A DNA stretch of 64,000 bases from Hyphomicrobiales bacterium (GTDB taxonomy: Bacteria > Pseudomonadota > Alphaproteobacteria > Rhizobiales > Rhizobiaceae): assembly GCA_900466005.1 (NCBI GenBank), contig UEGQ01000013.1, positions 62,001 through 126,000 of the forward strand. The letters are read 5' to 3'. This document shows positions 24,494 to 32,604 of the stretch, piece by piece. The position numbers and the translations under genes were made by a program. A model generated the notes under the pieces. It was not told where the DNA came from, did not search any database, and was given only the letters and a program-made list of their open reading frames with translations. The stretch's first letter is position 1. The number at the start of each line of letters is the position of its first letter.

Positions 24494-25131
24494 GACACTT
24501 CGAGGCGGGTTGCGAACAGCTTGCCCATGTCCGAGCCGCCGGGATTGTTGAAGAAGGCTTCCGTCATCATGTTCTGGTTCTGCGCCATGACCGCGTCCGG
24601 ATCGGGGCGGATGACCTCTCGCTTGCAGCCTTCGAAACCCGGACCTTCGGTCGCGAGGTCGCCGTCCTTGGCAAAGTCGATCGAAGTGTAGAAGGTCGGG
24701 TCGTAGATGCCGAAGGACAGCTTGCCCTTGAGCGGCACGGTGGTCTGCGGCTTCACGATGAAGAAGACGAGGAGCTGGTTGTCCTTGAAGTCCACGTTGA
24801 ACACTTCCGGCGTCGCAAGCTTCACCGGATTGCCGTTGTCGGTGATGAAGGTGAAGTAGTCGTAGTCACCCGTCGAGGTGCGGATCGTGTCGGCGATTTC
24901 CTTCAACTCGTCGGGGTCGAGCTTCAGATTGGTGTTCTTGTCGAAATCGAGCAGCACGCTCGATGAGAACACGTCGTCGAAACGCCAGACATTGCGGACT
25001 TCTGTGATCTCTCCTGCGTCGGCGACGACCTCCAGCCGCGCCTCGGCGAAGATATGCGGATGGGCAAGAGCAGACAGCGGCTGCAGGGCGAGGGCGATCG
25101 CTGCGGCCGCCGGCGTGAGAGTTTTCTTCAT
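24487..25131 (-). CDS. DUF1007 periplasmic protein
   Basis: A 214-residue exported protein. The signal peptide ends near LSALAHPHIF, and HPHIFAEARLEV at the mature N-terminus is the DUF1007 hallmark, with histidines suited to metal binding. The rest is beta-rich (DYDYFTFITDNGNPVKL, FFIVKPQTTVPLKGKLSFGIYDPTFY). DUF1007 genes commonly precede NicO transporters, as here. ATG ending 25131 is chosen because the signal peptide starts there; an upstream in-frame ATG at 25158 adds nine residues with no better ribosome site. Confidence 0.8.
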   Translation of the reverse strand: MKKTLTPAAAAIALALQPLSALAHPHIFAEARLEVVADAGEITEVRNVWRFDDVFSSSVLLDFDKNTNLKLDPDELKEIADTIRTSTGDYDYFTFITDNGNPVKLATPEVFNVDFKDNQLLVFFIVKPQTTVPLKGKLSFGIYDPTFYTSIDFAKDGDLATEGPGFEGCKREVIRPDPDAVMAQNQNMMTEAFFNNPGGSDMGKLFATRLEVSC

Positions 25132-25241
25132 GGTGCCCTGTCGTTGTGCTCGCATCACGGGATTCGGCGATCCGTCATCGTTCCCTTTACCAGAATTGGG
25201 ACGGAAGTTGGACTGTCTCTTCTGTGCCGGTCTCGCAACCC

Positions 25242-26135
25242 TCAGGCGTTCTTGCGGAACCAGCCGTGGAGATAGTCGACGAAGGCGCGGACCTTTGCCG
25301 GCAAGTAGCGACGATGGGGATAGACGGCGTAGATGCCCCGGTCGGACGGCAGGTAGTCGTCGAAGAGCGAAACGAGTTCTCCGGATTGCAGGTAGGGTCT
25401 CGCGATAAAGTCGGGAATCATTGCGACACCGAGCCCTGCGCGCGCGGCCCGGAGCGTCGCCTGCGGACTGTTGACCTCGATCGGACCGCTGACGCTCACG
25501 GAAAAGCCGCCATCCTTCGGGTCATGGAAACGCAGCGTATTGTGGGAGCGCGAATTGGTGTCGATCAGGAAGGGGACTCGCGAAAGGTCCTGCGGATGCG
25601 TGAGTGGTCCATGCTTCTCGACGAAAGCGGGCGTGGCGCAGGCATAGACGCGGAAATCGGAAAGCTTGCGGGCGATCAGACCGGAATCGTCGAGCTTGGT
25701 AATGCGGATCGCGAGGTCGAAACCCTCCTCGATCAGATCGACGAACCGGTCCTCGGCGACGATCTCCAGCGACAGATCGGGGTGTTCCTTGACGAAGTCG
25801 ATCAGCGACTGCCCTACATCGGCGTCGATGAAGGTGCGCGGCAGCGAGACCTTCAGTTTGCCGCGGATGTCGGCATTGTTCTCGCGCACCAGGTCGGCGA
25901 GGTTGTCTATCTCCTTCAGGATGTCGGAGGCCGTCCGGTAGTAGGTGTGGCCGGCCCCGGTCAGGGAGAACTGGCGCGTCGTGCGGTTGAGAAGAAGCGC
26001 GCCGAGTTCGTCCTCCAGCTCGCGGACGTATTTGGAAAGCAGGGCCTTCGAGCGACCGGTCTTGCGGGCGGCGGCGGAAAAGCCTTCGGCTTCGACGACG
26101 TCGATGAAGGCGCGCATGCGGGTCAAAGTATCCAT
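25242..26135 (-). CDS. LysR-family transcriptional regulator
   Basis: A 297-residue LTTR. The N-terminal winged HTH reads MRAFIDVVEAEGFSAAARKTGRSKALLSKYVRELEDELGALLLNRTTR, followed by a linker helix and an effector domain (GKLKVSLPRTFIDADVGQSLIDFV...). It resembles the DsdC/CrgA-like subgroup that starts MDTLTRMRAFIDVV. It is divergent from the long decarboxylase leader, but I cannot tell whether it controls that gene. Confidence 0.9.
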   Translation of the reverse strand: MDTLTRMRAFIDVVEAEGFSAAARKTGRSKALLSKYVRELEDELGALLLNRTTRQFSLTGAGHTYYRTASDILKEIDNLADLVRENNADIRGKLKVSLPRTFIDADVGQSLIDFVKEHPDLSLEIVAEDRFVDLIEEGFDLAIRITKLDDSGLIARKLSDFRVYACATPAFVEKHGPLTHPQDLSRVPFLIDTNSRSHNTLRFHDPKDGGFSVSVSGPIEVNSPQATLRAARAGLGVAMIPDFIARPYLQSGELVSLFDDYLPSDRGIYAVYPHRRYLPAKVRAFVDYLHGWFRKNA

Positions 26136-26693
26136 GATGCGGGCTCCTTCGCGAACTGCGCCGAATTGTGAACATAAGCGGAAGATCGTTCAATCTCATT
26201 TTCAGGAAACAGGGCAAAAAACGCTTGATTATGACTGCGAATGTTCTTATCTCCTCGCTTGCCCAAAGTCGCACGTGCCTGTGGGTGTCCGCCGACCCTC
26301 GAACTGGGAGAAATCCCTAAGGTGAGGTCATCGGTAAGGTACCTGGAACTAACCCCTCCAGTCGCTATTCCGGCCAACCGGGAAATGCGAGGACATCTTG
26401 AAGCAACGACGGTGCGGGCCTTTCTGGTTCTCTGCCGGCTTTCCATCAGCCGGGGTCACTGAAGAGGCACACCATCATTGCCGGACGTGCGGTAGGGGCT
26501 CCCTCCAATCCATGGCAGACAAAGCGGATTTATGCGCTCAGGCAAGAGTGCGTTCATCCATCGTTTCGCGCGTCGAGCGTTCGTACGGTACCGGTGTCTC
26601 CACCGACTGGTTTCGAGCGATCTCTCGTCGCCCTTTGTCCTTCCGGAACTTTCGCAGGTTCCGGGCTCGTTGGAATATGGAAGGGATAGACCG
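26136..26693 (+). ncRNA. Long leader of the decarboxylase gene; candidate speF-type cis-regulatory RNA
   Basis: There are 558 bp between the divergent LysR gene and the decarboxylase ATG. The part from about 26320 to 26510 is rich in structure: a TTCCGG-CCAA-CCGGGAA hairpin (26368-26384) and CCGGCT / AGCCGG (26435-26440, 26448-26453). A conserved-looking GGTACCTGGAACTAACCCC block begins near 26337. Structured leaders called speF motifs are known upstream of ornithine decarboxylase genes in alphaproteobacteria. Assignment is by position, structure and partial recall of the motif, not by covariance search; boundaries are approximate. Confidence 0.55.
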
Positions 26694-27827
26694 ATGACCA
26701 CTGCCCGCATCCTCGACTTCATCAAGTCCCGACGACCGGAAGGTCCTTGCCTCGTGGTCGACCTCGATGTCGTGCGCGACAACTACTCCGCCTTCCGGCA
26801 CGCCCTGCCGGACAGCGCGATCTACTATGCCGTCAAGGCCAATCCGGCTCCGGAAATCCTGTCGCTGCTCGCCGGGCTCGGCTCGAGCTTCGACTGCGCC
26901 TCCGTCGCCGAGATCCAGATGGCGCTCGACGCCGGCGCGACCGCGGACCGCATTTCCTACGGCAACACCATCAAGAAGGAACGTGACGTCGCGCGCGCCC
27001 ATGCACTCGGCATCAGCCTCTTTGCGGTCGACAGCCACGAGGAAGTCGAAAAGATCGCCCGCGCCGCGCCCGGCGCCCGCGTCTTCTGCCGCGTCCTGAC
27101 GGATGGCGAAGGTGCGGAATGGCCGCTTTCCCGCAAGTTCGGCTGTGTTCCGCAGATGGCCGTCGACGTGCTCGTCTACGCGCACCAGCTCGGTCTGGAG
27201 TCCTACGGCGTTTCCTTCCACGTCGGTTCGCAGATGACCAAGGTCGACGCCTGGGATTCGGCCCTCGCCGACGCCAAGCGCGTGTTCGCCTCGCTCGCCA
27301 AGCAGGGCATCCACCTGCAGATGGTCAATATGGGTGGCGGTTTCCCGACCAAGTACCTGCGCGACATCCCGTCGGCGGAGGCCTATGGCCTGGCGATTAC
27401 CGGTGCGCTGAAGAAGCACTTCGGCAATCATATTCCGAAGACGATCATCGAGCCGGGTCGCGGCATGGTCGGCAATGCCGGCGTGATCAAGGCCGAGGTC
27501 GTGCTCGTCTCGAAGAAATCGGACAACGACGCGCACCGCTGGGTCTTCCTCGACATCGGCAAGTTCGGCGGTCTCGCTGAAACCATGGACGAGGCGATCC
27601 GTTACCCGATCCGTACGGAGCGTGACGCGGACGAGATGGAGCCCTGCGTGCTCGCTGGCCCGACCTGCGATTCGGCCGACGTCCTCTACGAGAAGAACAT
27701 GTATCCGCTGCCGGTCTCGTTGACGATCGGCGATGAGGTTCTGATCGAAGGCACGGGTGCGTACACCACGACCTACTCCGCGGTCGCCTTCAACGGCTTC
27801 GAGCCGCTCAAGGCCTACGTCATCTGA
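26694..27827 (+). CDS. odc2: Ornithine/lysine decarboxylase, fold III (Odc2 type)
   Basis: A 377-residue PLP-dependent decarboxylase of the alanine-racemase fold, converting ornithine to putrescine and possibly lysine to cadaverine. Lys48 in YYAVKANP binds PLP. HVGSQ (176-180) and GGGFP (214-218) are phosphate-binding, and Cys325 in GPTCDSAD is the catalytic cysteine contributed across the dimer. ATG 26694 follows GGAAGGGATAG. The gene lies behind a long structured leader and ahead of an acetyltransferase gene, an arrangement I recognise from Sinorhizobium. Confidence 0.93.
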   Translation: MTTARILDFIKSRRPEGPCLVVDLDVVRDNYSAFRHALPDSAIYYAVKANPAPEILSLLAGLGSSFDCASVAEIQMALDAGATADRISYGNTIKKERDVARAHALGISLFAVDSHEEVEKIARAAPGARVFCRVLTDGEGAEWPLSRKFGCVPQMAVDVLVYAHQLGLESYGVSFHVGSQMTKVDAWDSALADAKRVFASLAKQGIHLQMVNMGGGFPTKYLRDIPSAEAYGLAITGALKKHFGNHIPKTIIEPGRGMVGNAGVIKAEVVLVSKKSDNDAHRWVFLDIGKFGGLAETMDEAIRYPIRTERDADEMEPCVLAGPTCDSADVLYEKNMYPLPVSLTIGDEVLIEGTGAYTTTYSAVAFNGFEPLKAYVI

Positions 27828-27834
27828 CGCCCGA

Positions 27835-27857
27835 CCGCGCCGGTACATCCGGCGCGG
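27835..27857 (+). terminator. Strong hairpin between decarboxylase and acetyltransferase
   Basis: CCGCGCCGG / CCGGCGCGG 9-bp perfect stem with loop TACAT, 7 bp after the decarboxylase stop. No T-run follows, so it may attenuate or protect the mRNA rather than fully terminate. Confidence 0.4.
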
Positions 27858-27903
27858 CAATCACAAAAAGTCATCGGAAACGCTTTGGGGATGGGAGGTC
27901 GAC

Positions 27904-28497
27904 ATGGCCACTGTTCTTGATACGGTGCGCGCCTTTTTCGCGCCTGCACCTGCCTTCGTCATCGAAAACGAAACGCCCGCCGACGTGGTCGCGCGCGAAA
28001 TCCTGCTCGACCGCGCGATGGGGGCCGACCGCCGCAAGAAGTCGTCGGAGAAGATCCGCCGAGGCCGCGTTCCGGCCGAAGGCCTCGCACTCGTTGCCCG
28101 CGATGCCGACGGTCACGTGATCGGCACCGTGCGACTGTGGAACGTCGAGGCCGGCGTCGACCGCAATAGCCGACCGGTGGACGCGCTCCTGCTCGGGCCG
28201 CTCGCGGTCGACGGTGCCCACGAGGGCAAGGGTGTCGGCTCGGCGCTGATGCGGGCGGCGATCGCGGAATCGAAAGCCCGCGGCCACGGCGCCATCCTGC
28301 TGGTCGGCGACGCGCCCTACTATCAGCGCTTCGGCTTCCAGGTCGAGAAGACCCGGCATCTCGTCATGCCGGGGCCGTTCGCGCGCGAGCGTTTCCTGGC
28401 GCTGGAACTGAGAGCCGGCTGGCTTGATGACGCCGCCGGCATGGTCGTCGGCAGCGGCCGCAAGCTGTCGCGAGCGGGACGGCGGCAGAAGGGCTGA
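27904..28497 (+). CDS. GNAT acetyltransferase, YhbS-like
   Basis: A 197-residue N-acetyltransferase. The acetyl-CoA-binding motif A reads LLLGPLAVDGAHEGKGVGSALMRAAIAESKARGHGAILLVGDAPYYQRFGF, typical of the YhbS/COG3153 group. GGGAGG precedes the ATG. It follows the decarboxylase by 76 bp with a hairpin between; a polyamine-related substrate is suggested only by context. Confidence 0.85.
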   Translation: MATVLDTVRAFFAPAPAFVIENETPADVVAREILLDRAMGADRRKKSSEKIRRGRVPAEGLALVARDADGHVIGTVRLWNVEAGVDRNSRPVDALLLGPLAVDGAHEGKGVGSALMRAAIAESKARGHGAILLVGDAPYYQRFGFQVEKTRHLVMPGPFARERFLALELRAGWLDDAAGMVVGSGRKLSRAGRRQKG

Positions 28498-28821
28498 TAC
28501 GGCACCCGCGCGGAGCTTCATCTGCGTTCTCTCCGGAGGTCGATTCGCCTTCTGCGTGCGAACCTCCGGGTCGCAGAAGACGGAAGGCTGTGGACGCTGC
28601 AGTTCGGCGATGCGGGACGATGTGTCGTTAAGTCGCAGATTCTTCTATGTAAAATGTCTTTCGTCAAGTTTCGCATTGCAAAAAAGTCACAGTTTTCGAT
28701 GATTGATTTTCGGCATTTGATTAACATGTGAAATATTGATCTGGCGCAACCGGTGACAGTGTGCGTGGGGGATAGTCGGCGCCATGGCTTCAGGCCAAAC
28801 GACTGACCAAGGAGAGACCCC
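28498..28821. other. Intergenic promoter region before the OmpW-like gene
   Basis: 324 bp without a gene. The last 200 bp are AT-rich compared with the surroundings, with TTGATTAACATGTG and TTGATCTGGCGCAA; the latter is a weak Fnr-like half match (28736-28749). The promoter of the porin gene should lie here, but I cannot assign hexamers with confidence. Confidence 0.4.
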
Positions 28822-29514
28822 ATGACCACCACTTGCACAAGGCGGATCAGCGCTCTTGCCGCAACCACTGCAATCCTGTTGTTCGCCCAGGCGGCCGGCG
28901 CGGCGGACCTGATGCCCGCGGTCGAGCCCACCCCGGTTGCCGAGGAAATCGGCGCCGTCAGCCCGTGGCAGATCCGCGTACGCGGCCTCGGCGTCATCAC
29001 CAATGACGAAGGTTCGGTCGACGGCGTCGCCGGCTCGGATCTCTCCTACAGCGACTCGGTCATCCCCGAGCTCGACATCACCTATTACTTCACGGACAAC
29101 CTGGCCGCCGAACTCATCCTCGGCACGACCTGGGCCGGCATCTACGGTGAAGGCTCGCTCGCCGGCCTCGACCGTATCGGCAGCACGTGGGTTCTGCCTC
29201 CGACGCTCACCCTGCAGTACCACTTCACCGACTTCGGTGCCTTCAAGCCCTATGTCGGCGCCGGCGTGAACTACACGATCTTCTACAACCAGGATGCCGA
29301 CAGCGCGACCGACCTGCATGTCAAGGATACGTTCGGCTTCGCCCTGCAGGCCGGCTTCGACTACATGATCAACGAGCACTGGGGCGTCAACTTCGACGTC
29401 AAGAAGATCTTCCTGCGCCCCGATTTCGACGTCACGGTTGGCGGTGCAGACCTGACCGGCAACGCCAAGCTCGATCCCTGGCTCATCGGCGGTGGTGTGA
29501 CTTACCGCTTCTAA
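28822..29514 (+). CDS. OmpW-family outer membrane protein
   Basis: A 230-residue outer-membrane beta-barrel. A signal peptide ends around QAAGAADL. The mature protein has alternating amphipathic strands (WQIRVRGLGVIT, ELDITYYFTDNLAAELILG, TLTLQYHFTDFGAFKPYVGAGVNYTIFY) and ends in the YRF aromatic signature for barrel insertion. OmpW forms a narrow eight-stranded channel for small hydrophobic molecules. AAGGAGAG precedes the ATG and a strong terminator follows, so the gene is monocistronic. Confidence 0.92.
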   Translation: MTTTCTRRISALAATTAILLFAQAAGAADLMPAVEPTPVAEEIGAVSPWQIRVRGLGVITNDEGSVDGVAGSDLSYSDSVIPELDITYYFTDNLAAELILGTTWAGIYGEGSLAGLDRIGSTWVLPPTLTLQYHFTDFGAFKPYVGAGVNYTIFYNQDADSATDLHVKDTFGFALQAGFDYMINEHWGVNFDVKKIFLRPDFDVTVGGADLTGNAKLDPWLIGGGVTYRF

Positions 29515-29529
29515 GTCGCGCCATCGGAG

Positions 29530-29563
29530 GCGGCCGCGGAATCACTTCCGCGGCCGCTTTTTT
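29530..29563 (+). terminator. Rho-independent terminator of the ompW-like gene
   Basis: A perfect 12-bp stem GCGGCCGCGGAA / TTCCGCGGCCGC with loop TCAC, followed by six T residues, 15 bp after the stop codon. Confidence 0.93.
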
Positions 29564-29690
29564 GTGCCTGCCGTCCAGAGTGCGTTCCGCCGGGGCGCTG
29601 GCGGCTCCGCCCGACACAGCAAGCGGACCGGGGTTGCAATCCGCCAGACGGCATATTATGCCCCGACATTCACGGGGAGAACGAGTTTAG

Positions 29691-30515
29691 ATGAAAATCG
29701 CGGCGTTGAAGTGGGAAGGAAACAATATCGGCGACGATATCCAGAGCGTTGCCGTGATGCAGCATCTGCCGCCGGTCGATGTCTTTCTCAACCGGGACCA
29801 CCTGAAGAACTATGACGGTCCCGAGACATTGCTGGTGACCAACGGCTGGTTTCTCTCGAAGATGGAGAACTGGCCGCCAAGCCCGTCTATCAAGCCGATT
29901 TTCTTCGGCTTTCATGTCCAGAAGCATGCCAAGCCGACCATCGCGCGTCATGCCGACTACCTGAAGAAGCACGAGCCTATCGGCTGCCGCGACCAGGGCA
30001 CCGTCGACTTCATCCGCTCTCTCGGCGTCAACGCCTATCTGTCGCTCTGCTCGACATTGACCTTCGACGCCCCTGCCGACCGTGCTCCCGATTCCATCTA
30101 CATGGTCGAGGTGGAGGATCGCTACCTGTCGCCCAAGATGTTCCGCAAGGGCCTGACGGTGAAGCATGTCAGCCATCGCTTCATCGACGTCTCGGCGGAG
30201 ACGCGCCTGCAATACGCCCGTGAGGTCGTTCAGACCTACGGCAAGAAGGCGGCGCTGGTCGTCACCTCGCGTATCCACTGCGCGATGCCGTGTGTCGCCA
30301 TGGGAATCCCGACCGTCTTCATCGGGCCGAAGAGCTATCGAACCGAAATCGTCGAGGAGATCGGGCTCACCCGTCACGGTCGGCAGCACTGGTTCCGGCG
30401 GCCGTTCGTTGCCAAGATGGAGGAATGGCCGGCGCCGGTTGACATCGCGGCCACCAAAAACCGCATCAAATCGGATATCAAGGCGCGGATCGCCGCGGCG
30501 CTTGCCGCTAGCTGA
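29691..30515 (+). CDS. Polysaccharide pyruvyltransferase-family protein
   Basis: A 274-residue protein of the PS_pyruv_trans (CsaB-like) family. The N-terminal NIGDD at 12-16 and the C-terminal TSRIHCAMP with Ser193-Arg194-His196 are the conserved signature. Related enzymes add pyruvate ketals from phosphoenolpyruvate to surface polysaccharides; others in the family have unknown acceptors. It is shorter than typical CsaB (about 350 residues). Its 3' end overlaps the convergent GSCFA gene by 8 bp. A role in surface glycan modification is likely but not shown. Confidence 0.82.
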   Translation: MKIAALKWEGNNIGDDIQSVAVMQHLPPVDVFLNRDHLKNYDGPETLLVTNGWFLSKMENWPPSPSIKPIFFGFHVQKHAKPTIARHADYLKKHEPIGCRDQGTVDFIRSLGVNAYLSLCSTLTFDAPADRAPDSIYMVEVEDRYLSPKMFRKGLTVKHVSHRFIDVSAETRLQYAREVVQTYGKKAALVVTSRIHCAMPCVAMGIPTVFIGPKSYRTEIVEEIGLTRHGRQHWFRRPFVAKMEEWPAPVDIAATKNRIKSDIKARIAAALAAS

Positions 30516-31515
30516 GAAAACGTCTCTTGAAGGTCTGCATGATGAACTCGACCGTTGACTCCGTCGGATGCCTGAAGTCGTCCTTCATCGGGTCGGGGAG
30601 GAAAGACGTTACCATCTCGTAGGACGGGAAATAGTAGAGACCGCTCTGCGAAGAGGGGCCGACCTCGCGCATGAGTTCGTCGATCGCGACGCGGAGCGAC
30701 GCCTTCGAGACCGAATTGGCGGTGATGCACGATACCGGACGGAAGGTTGCGGCAAGTGGAACCGGGGACAGCGTCATGATGACGGTCGCGTTCGGCCGGT
30801 GCGTCCGGATCAGCTCATAGGTTCGCCGCAGGTTGTCGAGATTCTCCACTGCTCCGAGCACCCGGAAACCGTGGCGGCTCGGGTCGAAATCACGTTTGGG
30901 AATGGCGCGCCAGAAGATCTCGCCGGTCGGCTTGTCGTACCAGACTTCGGAAAGCCCGAGCGTCAGAATGAAAATGTCCGATTTTTCGAAGATTTCCCGC
31001 GTCGCCTTGCGTACGTCTTCCGAATAGTCTCCCGGGACGCCGTCCTTGTTGTGCCAAAGCTCGATCTTCGGTGTCTTGCCCTCGAACGCCCATTCGAATT
31101 GCTGGCGGATCGCCGCGGAGTTGACGATGCCTTCGCCGCTTCGGACGACGTAGGAATTGAGCTTCATGTCGCGGCCGAAGACCTGATAACCCTCGCGATA
31201 GAGAAAGCGCGTCACTTCCGCCGCGAAGCAGCTCCCGAAGGCCGTGATGTAGTGGTCTTTGGTGATGAAGGGAGCTTCGGGAAACCATCCCTTGCCGACA
31301 TACTCGTCGACGGCGCCTGCCTTCGCGATCGCCTTCTTGTCGGGGAAGAAGTTCGTTGTCTCGCCGCGGTACCAAGTGGCATGTGCACGGCGCTTCTCGC
31401 CGCCCGTGCGGTAGTAGATCAGGTCCTCGCGTTCCGCCTCTTCGACGAGCCGCAGTGCGCGGAGGATCTTGTACCGCAGGGTTTTCTTCCGGGGGGTCGA
31501 TGAGTGTGTCGCCAT
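30508..31515 (-). CDS. GSCFA-domain protein
   Basis: A 335-residue protein with the eponymous GSCFA motif at residues 94-98 (ITAFGSCFAAEVTRFL), followed by DIFILTLGLSEVWYD and a C-terminal YYFPSYEMVTS/DDFRHPTESTVEFI region. GSCFA proteins resemble SGNH/GDSL esterases, with the GS serine and distal Asp/His as likely catalytic residues, and occur near surface-polysaccharide genes. The ATG ending 31515 has no clear ribosome site; the frame stays open upstream through the WD40 gene, but that part is antisense-like low-quality sequence. Confidence 0.82.
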   Translation of the reverse strand: MATHSSTPRKKTLRYKILRALRLVEEAEREDLIYYRTGGEKRRAHATWYRGETTNFFPDKKAIAKAGAVDEYVGKGWFPEAPFITKDHYITAFGSCFAAEVTRFLYREGYQVFGRDMKLNSYVVRSGEGIVNSAAIRQQFEWAFEGKTPKIELWHNKDGVPGDYSEDVRKATREIFEKSDIFILTLGLSEVWYDKPTGEIFWRAIPKRDFDPSRHGFRVLGAVENLDNLRRTYELIRTHRPNATVIMTLSPVPLAATFRPVSCITANSVSKASLRVAIDELMREVGPSSQSGLYYFPSYEMVTSFLPDPMKDDFRHPTESTVEFIMQTFKRRFLS

Positions 31516-31559
31516 AGGCCAGCGATAGCCCAGCGGCAGCCGCAATTCAAGCGGCGGTC

Positions 31560-32546
31560 CTACCCCGTGATATCCACCACGCCGCAGTCGCCGGCTTCGG
31601 AGCCGAACGCGAGCAGCTTGCCGTTCGCACTCCAGGCCATGGAGGTGATCGCGCCCTTGCCCGGCCGGCGCAGCAATGCCTCCTTGCCGTCGGCGACGCG
31701 GACCGCGAGGATCATGCCGTCGATGAAGCCGATGGCGAGAACCTCGTCTGCGGGATGGAAAACGACGTTGGTCACCAGGATGTTGGCACGCGTCCCGAGT
31801 TCGAGCGGCGCCTTGCCCATTGGACCGTCCTTGCCGGCGAAGGGCCAGACGATCGCCGCAGGTGCTCCGGAGGAGGCGAGCCATTTGCCTTTCGGCGACC
31901 AGGAGAGCGACTTGACCTTGGCAGGATAGCCGGTCATGCGCATGTGGCGGCTCTCGTTGGCCTTGCCGTCGAGCTTCCAGCCGTGCAGTGCACTCTCCTG
32001 CATCGTGGTGACGACGAAACGGCCGTCCGGCGAGAAGGTGACGCCGGTGTGGGCGCCCTTCCACTCGAGGTCGACCGGCGTGCCGGCGGTGCCGATCCAG
32101 TGAAGCGTTACGCCGTTGTAACGGGCAAGCGCGATCCTCAGTCCCTTCGGTGCGAAGTCGATTCCTTCCACCGTACGCTGCTCGGTGAACTCCTTCACCG
32201 TTCCGTCGGCGAGCCGCACGAAGGCGGATTTGCCGTGCGCGTAGGCGATCGCACCCTGCGGACCCGCCGCGACGACGGAAATCCATTTGCGCGGCACTTC
32301 GGCAAACGTGCTGACGCTGCCGTCATGGGCAACTCTCAGGACCTTGCCGTCCTCGCCGCCGGTTACCAGCGTCTGGCTGGCGTGGTCCTTGACGCAGGTG
32401 AGAAGCCCCTGGTGGGCCTCGGTCACCTTGTCGCCGCCGTCCAGCCGGTGGATGGCGCCGGACGCGGCGGCGAAGAAGGGGATGTCTCCGAGAAAGGCGA
32501 CAGCGACGACGTGGCCTTCGATATCGAGCGGGGCGACCGTCGGCAT
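31560..32546 (-). CDS. WD40-repeat protein
   Basis: A 328-residue beta-propeller. Recurrent WD-like blades can be seen, for example VTFSPDGRFVVTTMQESALHGWKL, LSWSPKGKWLASSGAPAAIVWPF and MAWSANGKLLAFGSEAGDCGVVDI. There is no signal peptide or membrane segment. It lies 58 bp after the COG0523 GTPase on the same strand, so the two are probably cotranscribed, and it may be a scaffold linked to metal delivery. The propeller fold is clear; the function is not. Confidence 0.85.
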   Translation of the reverse strand: MPTVAPLDIEGHVVAVAFLGDIPFFAAASGAIHRLDGGDKVTEAHQGLLTCVKDHASQTLVTGGEDGKVLRVAHDGSVSTFAEVPRKWISVVAAGPQGAIAYAHGKSAFVRLADGTVKEFTEQRTVEGIDFAPKGLRIALARYNGVTLHWIGTAGTPVDLEWKGAHTGVTFSPDGRFVVTTMQESALHGWKLDGKANESRHMRMTGYPAKVKSLSWSPKGKWLASSGAPAAIVWPFAGKDGPMGKAPLELGTRANILVTNVVFHPADEVLAIGFIDGMILAVRVADGKEALLRRPGKGAITSMAWSANGKLLAFGSEAGDCGVVDITG

Positions 32547-32604
32547 CAGGCTTTCTTTCCCGTCGGCATGATCCGGTCGGAATACCGTTCTACGGTCTTC
32601 AGGC

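Noticed and set aside
28736-28749. Fnr/FixK-type box before the OmpW-like gene
   Set aside because: TTGATCTGGCGCAA matches only part of TTGAT-N4-ATCAA; the second half-site is too poor to call.
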